DNA from: Seminavis robusta
Taxonomy: Eukaryota > Bacillariophyta > Bacillariophyceae > Naviculales > Naviculaceae
Length of the DNA: 64,000 nt
Assembly (NCBI GenBank): GCA_903772945.1
Contig: CAICTM010000277.1
Span: 1 to 64,000, forward strand
Direction: 5' to 3'
The translations under genes were made by a program, and so were the position numbers. Positions 31,496-40,988 of the stretch are shown one piece after another. The notes below the pieces were generated by a model. That model was not told the DNA's origin, made no database searches, and worked only from the letters and a program-made list of their open reading frames with translations. Every line of letters starts with the position of its first letter. The stretch's first letter is position 1.

Positions 31496-34400
31496 TCAAC
31501 CAAATTCATACCATGACTGCGACTCTGTAAACGACGCCATGGCATCTTCTTGAAAGCCATATCTCCTAACATTCTTCTTCTTGCAATCGTTGACAGGCTC
31601 ATGGTTTGAGATGAATCCCAAGTCGTCTACACTTGTCAGGGAAGCATTCCTGCCTGACTTTCGACTGCGCTGACTCTCGTCTGTGGATGATCGCGAGTAC
31701 GGCTTACTCTCATCCGTGGATGATCTCTTGTGTTGACTTGAGCTGTGTCGGCTGCGCCGACTCTCGTCTGTAGTGGAAGATAGTCTGCTCTCATCCGTGG
31801 AAGATCGCTTGTATTGACTGGTGTGTTGCCTACTGCGCTGAGATACACTGCAAGAACGCTTTGTAACGCTGGAAGAACGTTGGGAGTCCTGTTTCTTCCT
31901 CCTGCCTCTCGATTCTTCCTTTGCGCCTTTGAGGTCCTTCTGATCGGAAGTCTTGCTGCTCCTGTCTCTAGTTGATGACTTTCTCGTTTTCTTTTTCGTT
32001 GAAGATGATCGACCCTTGACATCGGCTGGTTTAGGAGGAAGAGAACTGGACCGCTGCCCAGGAGATTCTCCGTGGTAGGATTTTGCCAGTAGTTCCTCCT
32101 CTTTTCCCACAGGCTCCGAGGAGCGAGGGTGGTAGGAGCGTGGTTCTCCCGACGTATTTGATGGTGCTGCTGGCTCAGAGGTCGCACGAGCCAAGAGTCC
32201 CTTCACAATGTGCATTCCGTGATCAACTGGCAAAGCAGCATTCAGTTGCTTGGTTGGGTTCAACTGCTTTTGCATCTCATTTGCCAATTCCGAGCAGTCT
32301 TCAAGCTTTGTTGAAGCTTCAGGGTTGCTATCTTCTCCCGAGGACTGCTTTTCCAGGAGTCCCTTTGCCATGGGAACCAACTCAGGCAAGGCAGCAGCAT
32401 TGTTGTTGTGGTTTGGATTAAGCCTTTTCTCCAATTCTTTTTTCACTTGCAATGCCTTGGTAACACGAGACCACTGGACACTTTCACTCTCTGACTGATC
32501 ATCCTTTGCCTTTCGTCGTTGCCTCTCTTCTTGATTGCTTGACTTTGGTTGACGTGATGACTTGTGCTTGCGCCTTCCCAGCGATGAAGACCGTTTCTTG
32601 GCCTCTGTGTCCTTTGTTACTCCCTTCTCGTGTGATTTGACATGTCGTTTAGACCCTTTGCGAGACATGGATTTTGATCTTTTGCTGTGATCTCGATCGT
32701 CCCCTTCAGGTACGGGCTCTACCTTGCTAGATGATCGAGCATGAACACTCTTAACATGCCTCGGTTGTTGTTCTGTCAAGAGCGCCCCATAACTCCCATT
32801 TCGAGTCTTTGTCTTATGCTCCTTGGCTGATGCAGAGGGCATACTCTTGTGAGTGACTTCCTCAACCAATCTTGACGTTCGGACGTGTGTCCGGTCGCTG
32901 GCACTCATTTTGCTGCGTTCGTGCCTCCTTGATGATCTTTTGTACGACTGATCCATTTCGACTTCATCTCTTTGATACTGACGAGAGCTGGAATTGCGCA
33001 TTTTGGAACTCCCTGATCGGCTCTGGCTATGGGAAAGTCGATCAGCAGCACCGCTGGATTTACCGTCCTTCTCAACGGAGTTTCGAAACGATGATGACAT
33101 CTTGTTGTCTTTGTTGTTAGAACCATTTTCCACATCGGAGTCTCCAGAAAATGTGAAACTAACATCCATTTCATCATCGCGGTCGCGAAAACTGTTTCTC
33201 TTTCTAGTGCTACTGCTGTGTCGACTCTTGCTGTGCCGACTGCGCTTGTCAATGACTCGAGACGAGCGCGCTTTGGTCGGTGATGATTGCGGAAAGGAAT
33301 TGGCTGAACTGTTGAACTGTTCCTCGTAATTCAAACCATTTGGAATGCTACCGGTAGAGTATCTCACAACTTTGTCGAGGTTGGATTTGCTCGCATTCAT
33401 GACATCCTTGAGACTGGTGGACCTGTTGTGCATCGATTCATCTTGTCTTGATAGCGGTAAACCAGCAACTCCCGGGAAGTCGTTCAGTGAACTGGCTGAT
33501 AGGTCAAGGTTGCGCACATGGTGTGACGGAGATCGCTGGCTGCTGCTATGAGTAGACCGACTACGATCTGTGTGGGCTAACCGTGATTCTGAGTGCTGCT
33601 GAACCATCATAGTTTCACGCTTTGCCACTGACACAATCTCCTTTGCGGCATGTGCATTTGCCAGCACAGAGGTCAAGTGGTCTGGCACATCGAATTGGTC
33701 TGACTTGTTCAATTTGTCATTGCCAACGGCAATTCGTGCGGACCTATTCGTCTTCGTGATGGTAGATAGGCGATGATGATTGTCGCTTCCGGTAGAGATC
33801 CGCATACTGGATCCTCTCGTGGGTGAAGTAGAAACCCTGGCTCCCCGTCGTTGCCGTTGTTCAGTACTTCTCCTTCGTTTTCGTCCCACAACCCCTTCGC
33901 TCTTGCTTCGTATGCGCGAAGTTCGACGCCGACTGGAGATGGGAGTGTCTCCATGTACTGCTTCGGTTGGTTCGGCTTCTTGTTCTAGTGTGAACCGAGA
34001 CCTCCCTCGCCGGGACGAATCGTCCCCAAAATAATCACTGGAAGCTTGTAGATTCCGATCAGTCCCGTCTCCCGCTACTTCCCCTCCCTCATCTTCACCG
34101 GATTTGTGGAACATGCTTCGAACGCTGTTCTTCACGCTGCGAACCATTCCCCTTTTCTTGGTGCTCTTTCGTTGCTGTAGTTGTGGCTGCGAGTCAGTTG
34201 CCTCAGAGGCCACTTTCCTAACTGCTGAATTGATGGCCTGCATTCGCATGTTGCGCGTCAAAACAATTTTGCTTGTGCTGACATGATGATCACTGGGGTG
34301 ATGGTTGGGAGTGTTCCGCAGGGCACTGCCATTGTCTTCGGGCAAAGCCTTGAATTCCTCTGAGGAGGGAGGTGCTGTGAATTCACCACTGTAGCTCTTG

Positions 34401-34546
34401 TGTTTCCCCTTGCTGCTGTTCGGCTCTTTGGTACTGGTGCCTCTCTTTAGTTGCTTCTGCTCATCCTTCCAACTCTTCGTCAGACTGCTTACCAGTCCTC
34501 GGTTTGTTCGAGGATCATACTCTCGATGTGAAGTCCTCATTGTCAT
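31496..34546 (-). CDS. Large disordered basic protein, RxxS-motif family (member 3)
   Basis: A single exon of 1016 residues, the longest of the family, beginning MTMRTSHREYDPR. It is Ser/Arg/Lys-rich throughout. Basophilic phosphorylation-type sites recur: RRRTSRIRSKSEG, RKRRRSTEQR, RKRNSFRDRDD, RKSSTRDRSS. About residues 735-840, two similar blocks contain LEKRLNPNHNNNAAALPELV..KGLLEK and MQKQLNPTKQLNAALPVDHG..KGLLAR, a clear internal duplication of roughly 60 residues. Near the end, the phrase SSTDES repeats at least five times, spaced by SxRHSSSQHKR. The C-terminus is SFTESQSWYEFG, acidic-aromatic like member 2. Two segments (SVKNSVRSMFHKSG, AINSAVRKVAS) could be short amphipathic helices. 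Function unknown. Confidence 0.8.
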   Translation of the reverse strand: MTMRTSHREYDPRTNRGLVSSLTKSWKDEQKQLKRGTSTKEPNSSKGKHKSYSGEFTAPPSSEEFKALPEDNGSALRNTPNHHPSDHHVSTSKIVLTRNMRMQAINSAVRKVASEATDSQPQLQQRKSTKKRGMVRSVKNSVRSMFHKSGEDEGGEVAGDGTDRNLQASSDYFGDDSSRRGRSRFTLEQEAEPTEAVHGDTPISSRRRTSRIRSKSEGVVGRKRRRSTEQRQRRGARVSTSPTRGSSMRISTGSDNHHRLSTITKTNRSARIAVGNDKLNKSDQFDVPDHLTSVLANAHAAKEIVSVAKRETMMVQQHSESRLAHTDRSRSTHSSSQRSPSHHVRNLDLSASSLNDFPGVAGLPLSRQDESMHNRSTSLKDVMNASKSNLDKVVRYSTGSIPNGLNYEEQFNSSANSFPQSSPTKARSSRVIDKRSRHSKSRHSSSTRKRNSFRDRDDEMDVSFTFSGDSDVENGSNNKDNKMSSSFRNSVEKDGKSSGAADRLSHSQSRSGSSKMRNSSSRQYQRDEVEMDQSYKRSSRRHERSKMSASDRTHVRTSRLVEEVTHKSMPSASAKEHKTKTRNGSYGALLTEQQPRHVKSVHARSSSKVEPVPEGDDRDHSKRSKSMSRKGSKRHVKSHEKGVTKDTEAKKRSSSLGRRKHKSSRQPKSSNQEERQRRKAKDDQSESESVQWSRVTKALQVKKELEKRLNPNHNNNAAALPELVPMAKGLLEKQSSGEDSNPEASTKLEDCSELANEMQKQLNPTKQLNAALPVDHGMHIVKGLLARATSEPAAPSNTSGEPRSYHPRSSEPVGKEEELLAKSYHGESPGQRSSSLPPKPADVKGRSSSTKKKTRKSSTRDRSSKTSDQKDLKGAKEESRGRRKKQDSQRSSSVTKRSCSVSQRSRQHTSQYKRSSTDESRLSSTTDESRRSRHSSSQHKRSSTDESKPYSRSSTDESQRSRKSGRNASLTSVDDLGFISNHEPVNDCKKKNVRRYGFQEDAMASFTESQSWYEFG

Positions 34547-36610
34547 CTTGTCAAGTGCTCTTACTGCCGAAAAGTCTAAGTGTGGTTGCTGCCAGCATTA
34601 CTAGCTAGCTAGTTGGTGTCTGATGAGAGAAACAGCAACACACGCAGTGTTGCAAAGGTTTCAGCCACCTGGTGTGGAGTTGGTTGCTATGCTTGATGGT
34701 CGTGTTTGGAGCCCTTTCTACTAGGTACTAGTACTGAGTAGTAGCTTTGTTTCCTCGTTGATGCTGTGTGCCCTGTGTGCTGGCAGTCAAAAAATCCTCC
34801 AGCGAGAGTAGTCTAATGTCTAATGAGTAATAAGATTGGTTCGCGATGTTCTGAAGCCACCTCCAGAAACAGCTGACAGCGTCTCTTTAGAAATACAGAA
34901 AGAGAACTGTAAAAGTGTGCAGTTTTAAAATCTACTTTGAGACAATGTATTCAGCCACGGTATACCATAATGCTGAAATCTTGACAAAAACCCGGCTCCG
35001 AGACAGCACCAACACCTGCAGGACCAGTTATGTACAACTGCAAAGGTACCAGTATTAGTATTCTAACTAAAGTAAGATTTCTTACTTCATTCTCTGCTGT
35101 AAATAAAAGCAATCGTCAATGTGGTACATCGTACGGCATTGGTGGGGGCTCCTGGCACCTCAGATACTCCACTCGATAACATCTTCGCTGCTGCAACCTG
35201 GCAAACCTTTCTGATAATACTTTACGGTATATTTCACAAGAGAATCAAATGCTTTTCATTGCCCTCGTGTACTGGTAACATTGTCAGCCGGCTACCTGGT
35301 CCTGTCCAAAACGTCTTCGATCTCGCCCTCGAACAATACAATCTAGAACCTGGAACCAAACAGCCGGTGAATCGCTTGGGACGGCAGCCATGATCTGTAT
35401 GGCATACTATTCAAAAGTGGGTGAAATGTACCCCTTTCACTGAAAATTCTAGGAACATTTCCTGAGCGAAATAGTGAGATGCATGAAAGCTCCCAATACG
35501 GTCAATTTAAATCTTTTAGGACCGAATGCATCTCCTTTCCTCTACTAGAACGCCTGATTGGATCATTTTTTCTAGACCCTTTGGAATTAAAGGCTGATGT
35601 TCAGTCTTGACTGGCTCTTTCTCTATTTAATTAATAAAAGACGCTTTCAGAGTTTCAATCTTATTGATTGTTGCCCTTCTCCAAAGGGACTCACGTGTCA
35701 ATCTTTTTGCTCTAAACTTTGACCACTGTGGTACAGCAAAGACTTCTTCACACCTCGCAGAATTGTGGGTTGACATTGATTTGTTGATTTGATTGGCGGA
35801 CATGTGTATGTTTGAGCTAGCTACATGCTGCATGTAGAGTCTTCTAGATGTCCATGCCTATTTTCATGAGATAAATAAAGGATGGAGCCGCGTCTCATCA
35901 GCACTTGCTTCATTATTCATTACCATGATACGTCAATACATCATGCTACGGATCCAACAATCAGAGCTATCCCAGGTAACTGCAGTGTAAAGAAGCTAGA
36001 CTAGTCTAGTGGATTAACGCATTGCCTCGCGAGGTGCTTGATAGAGCTCTAGAAGTAGGGAGGCTGATGATGGTTGGTTGGCTGGCTGGCTGAGAGGACT
36101 CATAGGAGGCTACCCAAGAGGAAAACAGAGCTCCTGAAATACTTTTGTTTCCGATAAGCCAGAAGGGTTTGTTGTCTACTCCGGTATAGCTAGGATCTCC
36201 TCCGCTCTCCTCTTTCATTTTCCTATTCTGCCCTCCCGAGGCAGGCTTTTTGAGAGCCTAAAGCCGAGCTCCTTTATTTGCTATCAGTCGGTTCCTTGCC
36301 TGTCTCTGTATTTCGTGCGGCTTGCCTCTATCAGTACCGTAGTTCTAGCTAGCTAGAAGCACTAGACAGTACTCTTCAGGAGTTGCATGTAGCAAGAGTT
36401 GATGTATCGAGTACTGCTAATAATGTACTGATGCCGTTAGTGGTACCACAGCTCAGCCATCCTCATCACAGTTTACGGTAAAGATACAGCAAGCTAAACT
36501 AATAATACAGCGCTGCCGCAGCCAGCTCGCTGCACGCAGCTCTCGCTGCACACAGACCGACCAGCCAGGCTGCCGTGACCTGCGCGCGCACTGCTACTGG
36601 TACCAGTGCA
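34547..36610. other. Intergenic region left of the large transposon
   Basis: About 2 kb with no convincing gene. The 90-residue open frame at 35121-35393 begins at a non-ATG codon and shows no motif. CTAGCTAGCTAG-type words occur at 34601 and 36345. AT-rich tracts at 34900-35110 and 35610-35640. A (GGCT)n-like run is at 36080-36092. Nothing else recognised. Confidence 0.4.
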
Positions 36611-36930
36611 TACCTGCACCTCGAGGTAAAAAGGCTTCGGAAGGTCATAATAGAGAAAGAAAAAGAAAAATCGCGAAAGTAGCATTTTTGTTCTTTTTTG
36701 TTTCATGGTTGGCTGGCTATTCTGGGGCTAGGCTTGCGCAAGTGCCAACACTTCAGTTCCTTGAAGATCACAGGGGATCACTGGCTTCGGAACACTGGCT
36801 TCCATCCCAAGAACACTGGCTTCCAACTGGCTTTCAAGCCAGTGCTCCAAGAACACTGGCTCGTGAGGGAAGCCAGTGATCGATATTGTTCTTCCCACGT
36901 GGCTCTGTTTTAGCGATCGAATCTTCAATC
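36611..36930. repeat. Left terminal inverted repeat with subterminal motif cluster
   Basis: Outer 20 bp are TACCTGCACCTCGAGGTAAA. At 36776-36885 the word CACTGGCTTC or its inverse GAAGCCAGTG recurs about seven times, including an internal hairpin (CTGGCTTTCAAGCCAG). CCACGTGGCTCTG..TTTTAGCGAT closes the similarity with the right end. Clustered subterminal words are the usual transposase binding sites. Confidence 0.75.
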
Positions 36931-37136
36931 ATTCAGCCTGCAGCTCGTGGAAGAAATAATGCCGGTTTCGGACGTTCCGGGCTCTCACTCGTGAAAGGTT
37001 TGGGCGAAACCAGTTCCTGGAGCTGGCGATCGGGACTGAGACTGCAGTCCTGCTTGCTTGCTTCCTCGATCCCAAAGCAAAACGCCCGAAATTGTTGGCT
37101 CATTATCCCCGATCCCAAGCTAGCTGCTGCATTGGA

Positions 37137-38075
37137 ATGAATGACACCAATGATTTGGCTGATCAAATCCTCCTTCATGGACTAAAATTGATGTACACTG
37201 ACAGTAGAATCAATAGAGTTAAAGGAGATCCCCACAAATCCAATACAAACATCCAACGCTTCAAAGACCACTATGGAGCCAAACCAGTAGTTGTGGCAAA
37301 TATTTGGGAGGATCTTCAAACCACTACTGTGGCTGAGGCACGCATCGACAACCCCAAAATGCTCTCCATTACACGTTTGCTGGAGTCTCTTCATTTCCTC
37401 TACCGCTACCACACTGAATCTGAGAGAGAAGCACGGTATGATAGGTCAAAGAAGACAATCAGGAAGTGGACTTGGTACTACCTTGAGAAGATTAGAGCAC
37501 TGAAGGCTGACAAAATTGTCTTCCCAGTTCAATACCCTGATGACGATGTTTGGATCATGAGCGTGGATGGAACTCACTGCATTATTGATGAACCAATCCA
37601 TCCTTTGTTCTCCCAAGATCGTGAATACTTTTCCCACAAGAAGAAGCATGCTGGGCTGTGCTACGAATTGGGCATTGACCTCTTTGAGAGCAGGCTGATT
37701 TGGATGAATGGTCCTTTCCGTGCTGGATCCAATGACAATGGGAACTTTGTCCAGGGTGGACTGAAGAATGTGCTCAATGCCATTGGAAAGCAAGCCTTGG
37801 GTGACAAGATCTACAATGGACACCCTAATGAATGCGGTACCTACAACGCTTTTGATTGTCCAGCAGTCAAGTCGTTCAAGAGTAGAGTCCAGATGCGCCA
37901 TGAACAATTCAATGGGATGCTGAAAGAGTTTGGCTGCCTGTTTCACCAATTCCGCCACGGAATGGAGAAGTTTGGGGTGTGCTTTGAGGCCTCCTCTGTG
38001 GTTTGCCAATACCGACTGGAGCACGGTGAGCCACTCTTTGATCTTCTTGCAGGGATTAGTCTAGATGATGAGTAA
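37137..38075 (+). CDS. DDE transposase (PIF/Harbinger-like)
   Basis: From ATG 37137 the protein has 312 residues. The catalytic set is visible: SVDGTHC with Asp near residue 144, SNDNGNF with Asp near 200, and MRHEQFNGMLKEFGCL with Glu near 257. Surrounding motifs (FSHKKKHAGLCYELGI, WMNGPFRAGSNDNG) match the DDE endonuclease families that also include PIF/Harbinger and ISL2EU-type transposases. The frame stays open upstream to a stop at about 36957 without an ATG, and that stretch reads plausibly (FRTFRALTRERF, LDPKAKRPKLLA). A first exon may therefore lie further left, or these are untranslated. Roles: cleaves element ends and joins them to new DNA. Partner genes in this element may supply DNA binding. 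Confidence 0.8.
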   Translation: MNDTNDLADQILLHGLKLMYTDSRINRVKGDPHKSNTNIQRFKDHYGAKPVVVANIWEDLQTTTVAEARIDNPKMLSITRLLESLHFLYRYHTESEREARYDRSKKTIRKWTWYYLEKIRALKADKIVFPVQYPDDDVWIMSVDGTHCIIDEPIHPLFSQDREYFSHKKKHAGLCYELGIDLFESRLIWMNGPFRAGSNDNGNFVQGGLKNVLNAIGKQALGDKIYNGHPNECGTYNAFDCPAVKSFKSRVQMRHEQFNGMLKEFGCLFHQFRHGMEKFGVCFEASSVVCQYRLEHGEPLFDLLAGISLDDE

Positions 38076-38156
38076 ATAGTAGTCATACTTTGTTTTACGT
38101 AAACTAGCTAGTGTTTGCTATTGCCATGGACTGTCCTAGCTAGCTCTCTATGCCTC

Positions 38157-40310
38157 TTAAACCTGCTCTGTCACTTCCTCGATAATGACATGAAGGACCT
38201 TCTTGGCATCACTGTCATATCCACGGTATTTGACAGCAGAGAGTGCCTTTTTGCAGTTCTGTTCCAGCGGCTCTACTCCCACACAGTTTGGTCCTAGCAC
38301 CGACTCTAAGAAGGCCATGGTTGGCACAAAGGAAGATTGCTGCAACTCATGCAACCACACGCTGACGCTGTTGTTGATATGTTCGATTTTCAAAGGCGCC
38401 GCCCCTGGTTGTGCCCGTTTAGGGAGAAACCCAAGCTTCCGGGCACCTGCTTCAGCACGCTCACCCCTCAAATTCACTTTCATCTTTTTGACACCTGCTT
38501 GGATGCCATATTTCACAGCCAACTCGGTTGCCAGTTGCTGAGCCAATTGAAATTTGTATGTGTGGGCAGCAATCCAAGCATCGTCAGCAGGTTTGACATA
38601 TCTTGTAGAACCCGGAGCTTTGGGATTGGGTCCTGCAAAGGGGGGTCGTTTGCAGATGGCATCTGCATGTTTTTTGGCTGTAGCACTAATCTGCTCTTCC
38701 GTTGCAGTGAGATCAACAATATCGATGTTGGCAAAGTCCACATGGGTCTTTGGTTGTGGTTTGCCTGGGGTGACTCTCGCAGCGGCGGCCGTACCAGTGG
38801 TGGCTGGAGCTGCCACAGCGGTGGTGGCTGGAGCTGTGGCTGGAGCTGTGGCTGGAGCTGTGGCTGGAGCTGTGGCTGGAGCTGCGGCTGGAGCTGCGGC
38901 TGGAGCTGCGGCTGGAGCTGCGGCTGGAGCTGCGGCTGGAGCTGCGGCTGGAGCTGCGGCTGGAGCTGCGGCTGGAGCTGCGGCTGGAGCTGCGGCTGGA
39001 GCTGTGGCCGTTGCGGACTTTGCCATGGACCCGGCTGCAGGAGTGACAACAGTGGCTCGTACCGTGGTGGTTGTGGTTGCTGCATTGGCTGTGGCATCTT
39101 CACCATCAGAGTCATTGATTGCAGCCAAATCGAACTCCTCTTCTTCTGACTCAGACATGTTGTCATGATCAGCACGCTTGCGTTTTCCAGGTTGCGCTGC
39201 CTGTGCGACCTGTTTTGCCTTTGCTGCCGCCTCCTTTGCTGCTCTCTTCCTGGTCCTCTCTGCCTTCCTCGCAGCTGCTTGCTCCTCATTCTGGCGAACC
39301 TGAGCTTCCGCTGTGGTCTCCGGCATCACAAGATCTTGGATGAAGGAAAAGGTTTTAAGTCGGTACTGGTTACTGACGGGGATTTTGTTGTACCATTCGA
39401 CAAGGCTGTTGAATCCATGACGAGGGGTCTTGTAGTCTTTCTGCCTGTTCGCAAGATGAGCTGCAGCTTTCAGAAGTGCCGTCAATCCTTTTTCTGCATC
39501 CTTGAACCAGCCATCACCATCAAGGGAAAAGCCAAGCCTACGCAGTATGTCCAAGCCAATCGCCTCCCGGTGCTCCGCAACCAACTCATCAATGAGACGG
39601 CGGGCAGCCTTCTGAGATTTTGCCCTTGTCCTAATTATCTTGACAGTTTTCTGAACAGCCTGTGGCTTGTTGAGTTTTTTATTTAGAACCCAAACGACCC
39701 GGCCAATGTTGTGTCCGATTCCAAAGTCTTCTCCCCATTGATCAGCCGAAACAACCCTGACAGACTTGTTTTGGTGCACTAGAACAAAGGATTCATTCTT
39801 TAGATGCTTTTCTATCAATGCATTCCAGCCGCTCTTGGTAGTACCAAACATGGCTCCAACCAATCTGCTCTCTGAATCCGTTATTCGATTCAAGAGGACT
39901 TTGGGCATCTTCCAGTTCCAATCATCTTTGTCCAGGAGTCTGCTGTGAAGTTGTTGGATGTGCGCATGGCTCATTGGTAGCATTGCATCTTCATCAGTGA
40001 AGCCAGAAATGAGAGCTGGCAAACTCATGGTGCGGAGCAACAGATTGGCATAACTGGGCCTTTCAACTGGACCATGATAGCGCTCCCATGTATTATGATA
40101 TTCCCAGAAGGCCATCCACATGGGATCAGGAGTTGGTACCCTCAGTCTCTGCACATGATTGTTGTTTCCGCTGCCACCACCACTGCGGCCAATAGATCTG
40201 CCACCACGGCCACCACGGCCACCACGGCCACCACGACCACCACGGCCACCACGACCTCGGCCAGGAGCAACCCCACCACCAGTAGTTTGAAGAGTTTTGC
40301 GGGGGGGCAT
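38157..40310 (-). CDS. Transposon accessory protein with RGG box and SUMO-interacting-type motif
   Basis: Start at ATG 40310 gives 717 residues (a GTG lies 36 bases upstream). Residues about 15-45 form an RGG box (GGRGGRGG repeats), typical of nucleic-acid binding. Residues about 60-360 are a potentially folded region of unknown family (WMAFWEYHNTWERYHGP, FGIGHNIGRVVWVLN). A Lys/Arg/Ala coiled-coil-like helix and KRKR nuclear signal follow, then SESEEEEFDLAAI. A long Ala-Pro tract is encoded by a 12-bp minisatellite. Next comes FANIDIVDLTATEE; IDIVDLT fits the hydrophobic core plus acidic flank of a SUMO-interacting motif. The last 190 residues are mostly folded-looking and unknown. Convergent with the transposase, with 80 bases between stops. 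It may direct the element or its intermediates to host SUMO-marked chromatin, an inference only. Confidence 0.75.
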   Translation of the reverse strand: MPPRKTLQTTGGGVAPGRGRGGRGGRGGRGGRGGRGGRSIGRSGGGSGNNNHVQRLRVPTPDPMWMAFWEYHNTWERYHGPVERPSYANLLLRTMSLPALISGFTDEDAMLPMSHAHIQQLHSRLLDKDDWNWKMPKVLLNRITDSESRLVGAMFGTTKSGWNALIEKHLKNESFVLVHQNKSVRVVSADQWGEDFGIGHNIGRVVWVLNKKLNKPQAVQKTVKIIRTRAKSQKAARRLIDELVAEHREAIGLDILRRLGFSLDGDGWFKDAEKGLTALLKAAAHLANRQKDYKTPRHGFNSLVEWYNKIPVSNQYRLKTFSFIQDLVMPETTAEAQVRQNEEQAAARKAERTRKRAAKEAAAKAKQVAQAAQPGKRKRADHDNMSESEEEEFDLAAINDSDGEDATANAATTTTTVRATVVTPAAGSMAKSATATAPAAAPAAAPAAAPAAAPAAAPAAAPAAAPAAAPAAAPAAAPATAPATAPATAPATAPATTAVAAPATTGTAAAARVTPGKPQPKTHVDFANIDIVDLTATEEQISATAKKHADAICKRPPFAGPNPKAPGSTRYVKPADDAWIAAHTYKFQLAQQLATELAVKYGIQAGVKKMKVNLRGERAEAGARKLGFLPKRAQPGAAPLKIEHINNSVSVWLHELQQSSFVPTMAFLESVLGPNCVGVEPLEQNCKKALSAVKYRGYDSDAKKVLHVIIEEVTEQV
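38818..39010. repeat. 12-bp coding minisatellite (GCTGGAGCTGCG)
   Basis: About fifteen copies of GCTGGAGCTGCG or GCTGGAGCTGTG in direct array. On the minus strand it encodes the alternating Ala/Pro tract of the accessory protein. Length variation here would change only linker length because the unit is a multiple of three. Confidence 0.9.
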
Positions 40311-40988
40311 TGCTTTGGATCCAAAAGCGCCTTTGTTGAGACCCACCGAGGAGCAGAATTTATGAGAAATCGCTGCTAGCTGGCAGAAGCCCCTTTGTTC
40401 GAGCGAGGAGCAGATTTATGAGACCTGAACGAAGCTGTCAGATTTTATGAGACCTGAACGAAGCTGTGGTTTCGATGAGTGAATTCAATCGTTTTGATTG
40501 AAACCTCAACGAAGATGTGGTTGCGATGAGCGAAAGAATTTGACGGAAACCAACGCCACGGTCGGAAAGTCAAGCGAAATCAAAACATAGCCCGTGAACG
40601 TATGGACGCACTCTCGATTCGGTCGAATGGAAGAATGACAAATCCATCTATCGAATGGAATCTTGCTTCGAATCAAATCGATCGAATCAATCCAGCCCAA
40701 TCGAATCATTCGAATCGATTCGAGTCGGCTTAGTCAATTTTCGAGAAAGCCTGCCTGCCTTCCGGGAGGCGGGCCAACTTTCCACAGAGGTGCGAGGTTG
40801 GCTGGTCCCACATCGATATCACTAATAAATGGCTCGAAATCGATCCAGCAGGACTGCACTAGCTAGCTCCTCACATTAGCCGTTTTTGCCAGATCTGCCT
40901 TGCTTCTATCCACGACAGGATCACAGCCAGCCTCGCCAACCAGCTCGTGGCATTTTTCACAGCCTCATTAAAGATTTCCCCCAAGAAA
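40311..40988. promoter_or_regulatory. Divergent intergenic region inside the transposon
   Basis: About 680 bases between two divergently transcribed element genes, so both promoters should lie here. Near 40380-40470, GTTCGAGCGAGGAGCAG..ATTTATGAGACCTGAACGAAGCTGT is partly duplicated: TTTATGAGACCTGAACGAAG occurs twice. At 40660-40730 a run of ATCGAAT/ATTCGAT words repeats. These are candidate control sites; no proteins are known to bind them. Confidence 0.45.

Noticed and set aside
35121-35393. Open frame of 90 codons
   Set aside because: Starts at a non-ATG codon, no motif, no splice partners.
38337-39168. Plus-strand frames rich in Gly-Trp-Ser-Cys or Ala-Gly
   Set aside because: They are antisense readings of the 12-bp minisatellite inside the transposon accessory gene, which has better coding continuity on the minus strand.
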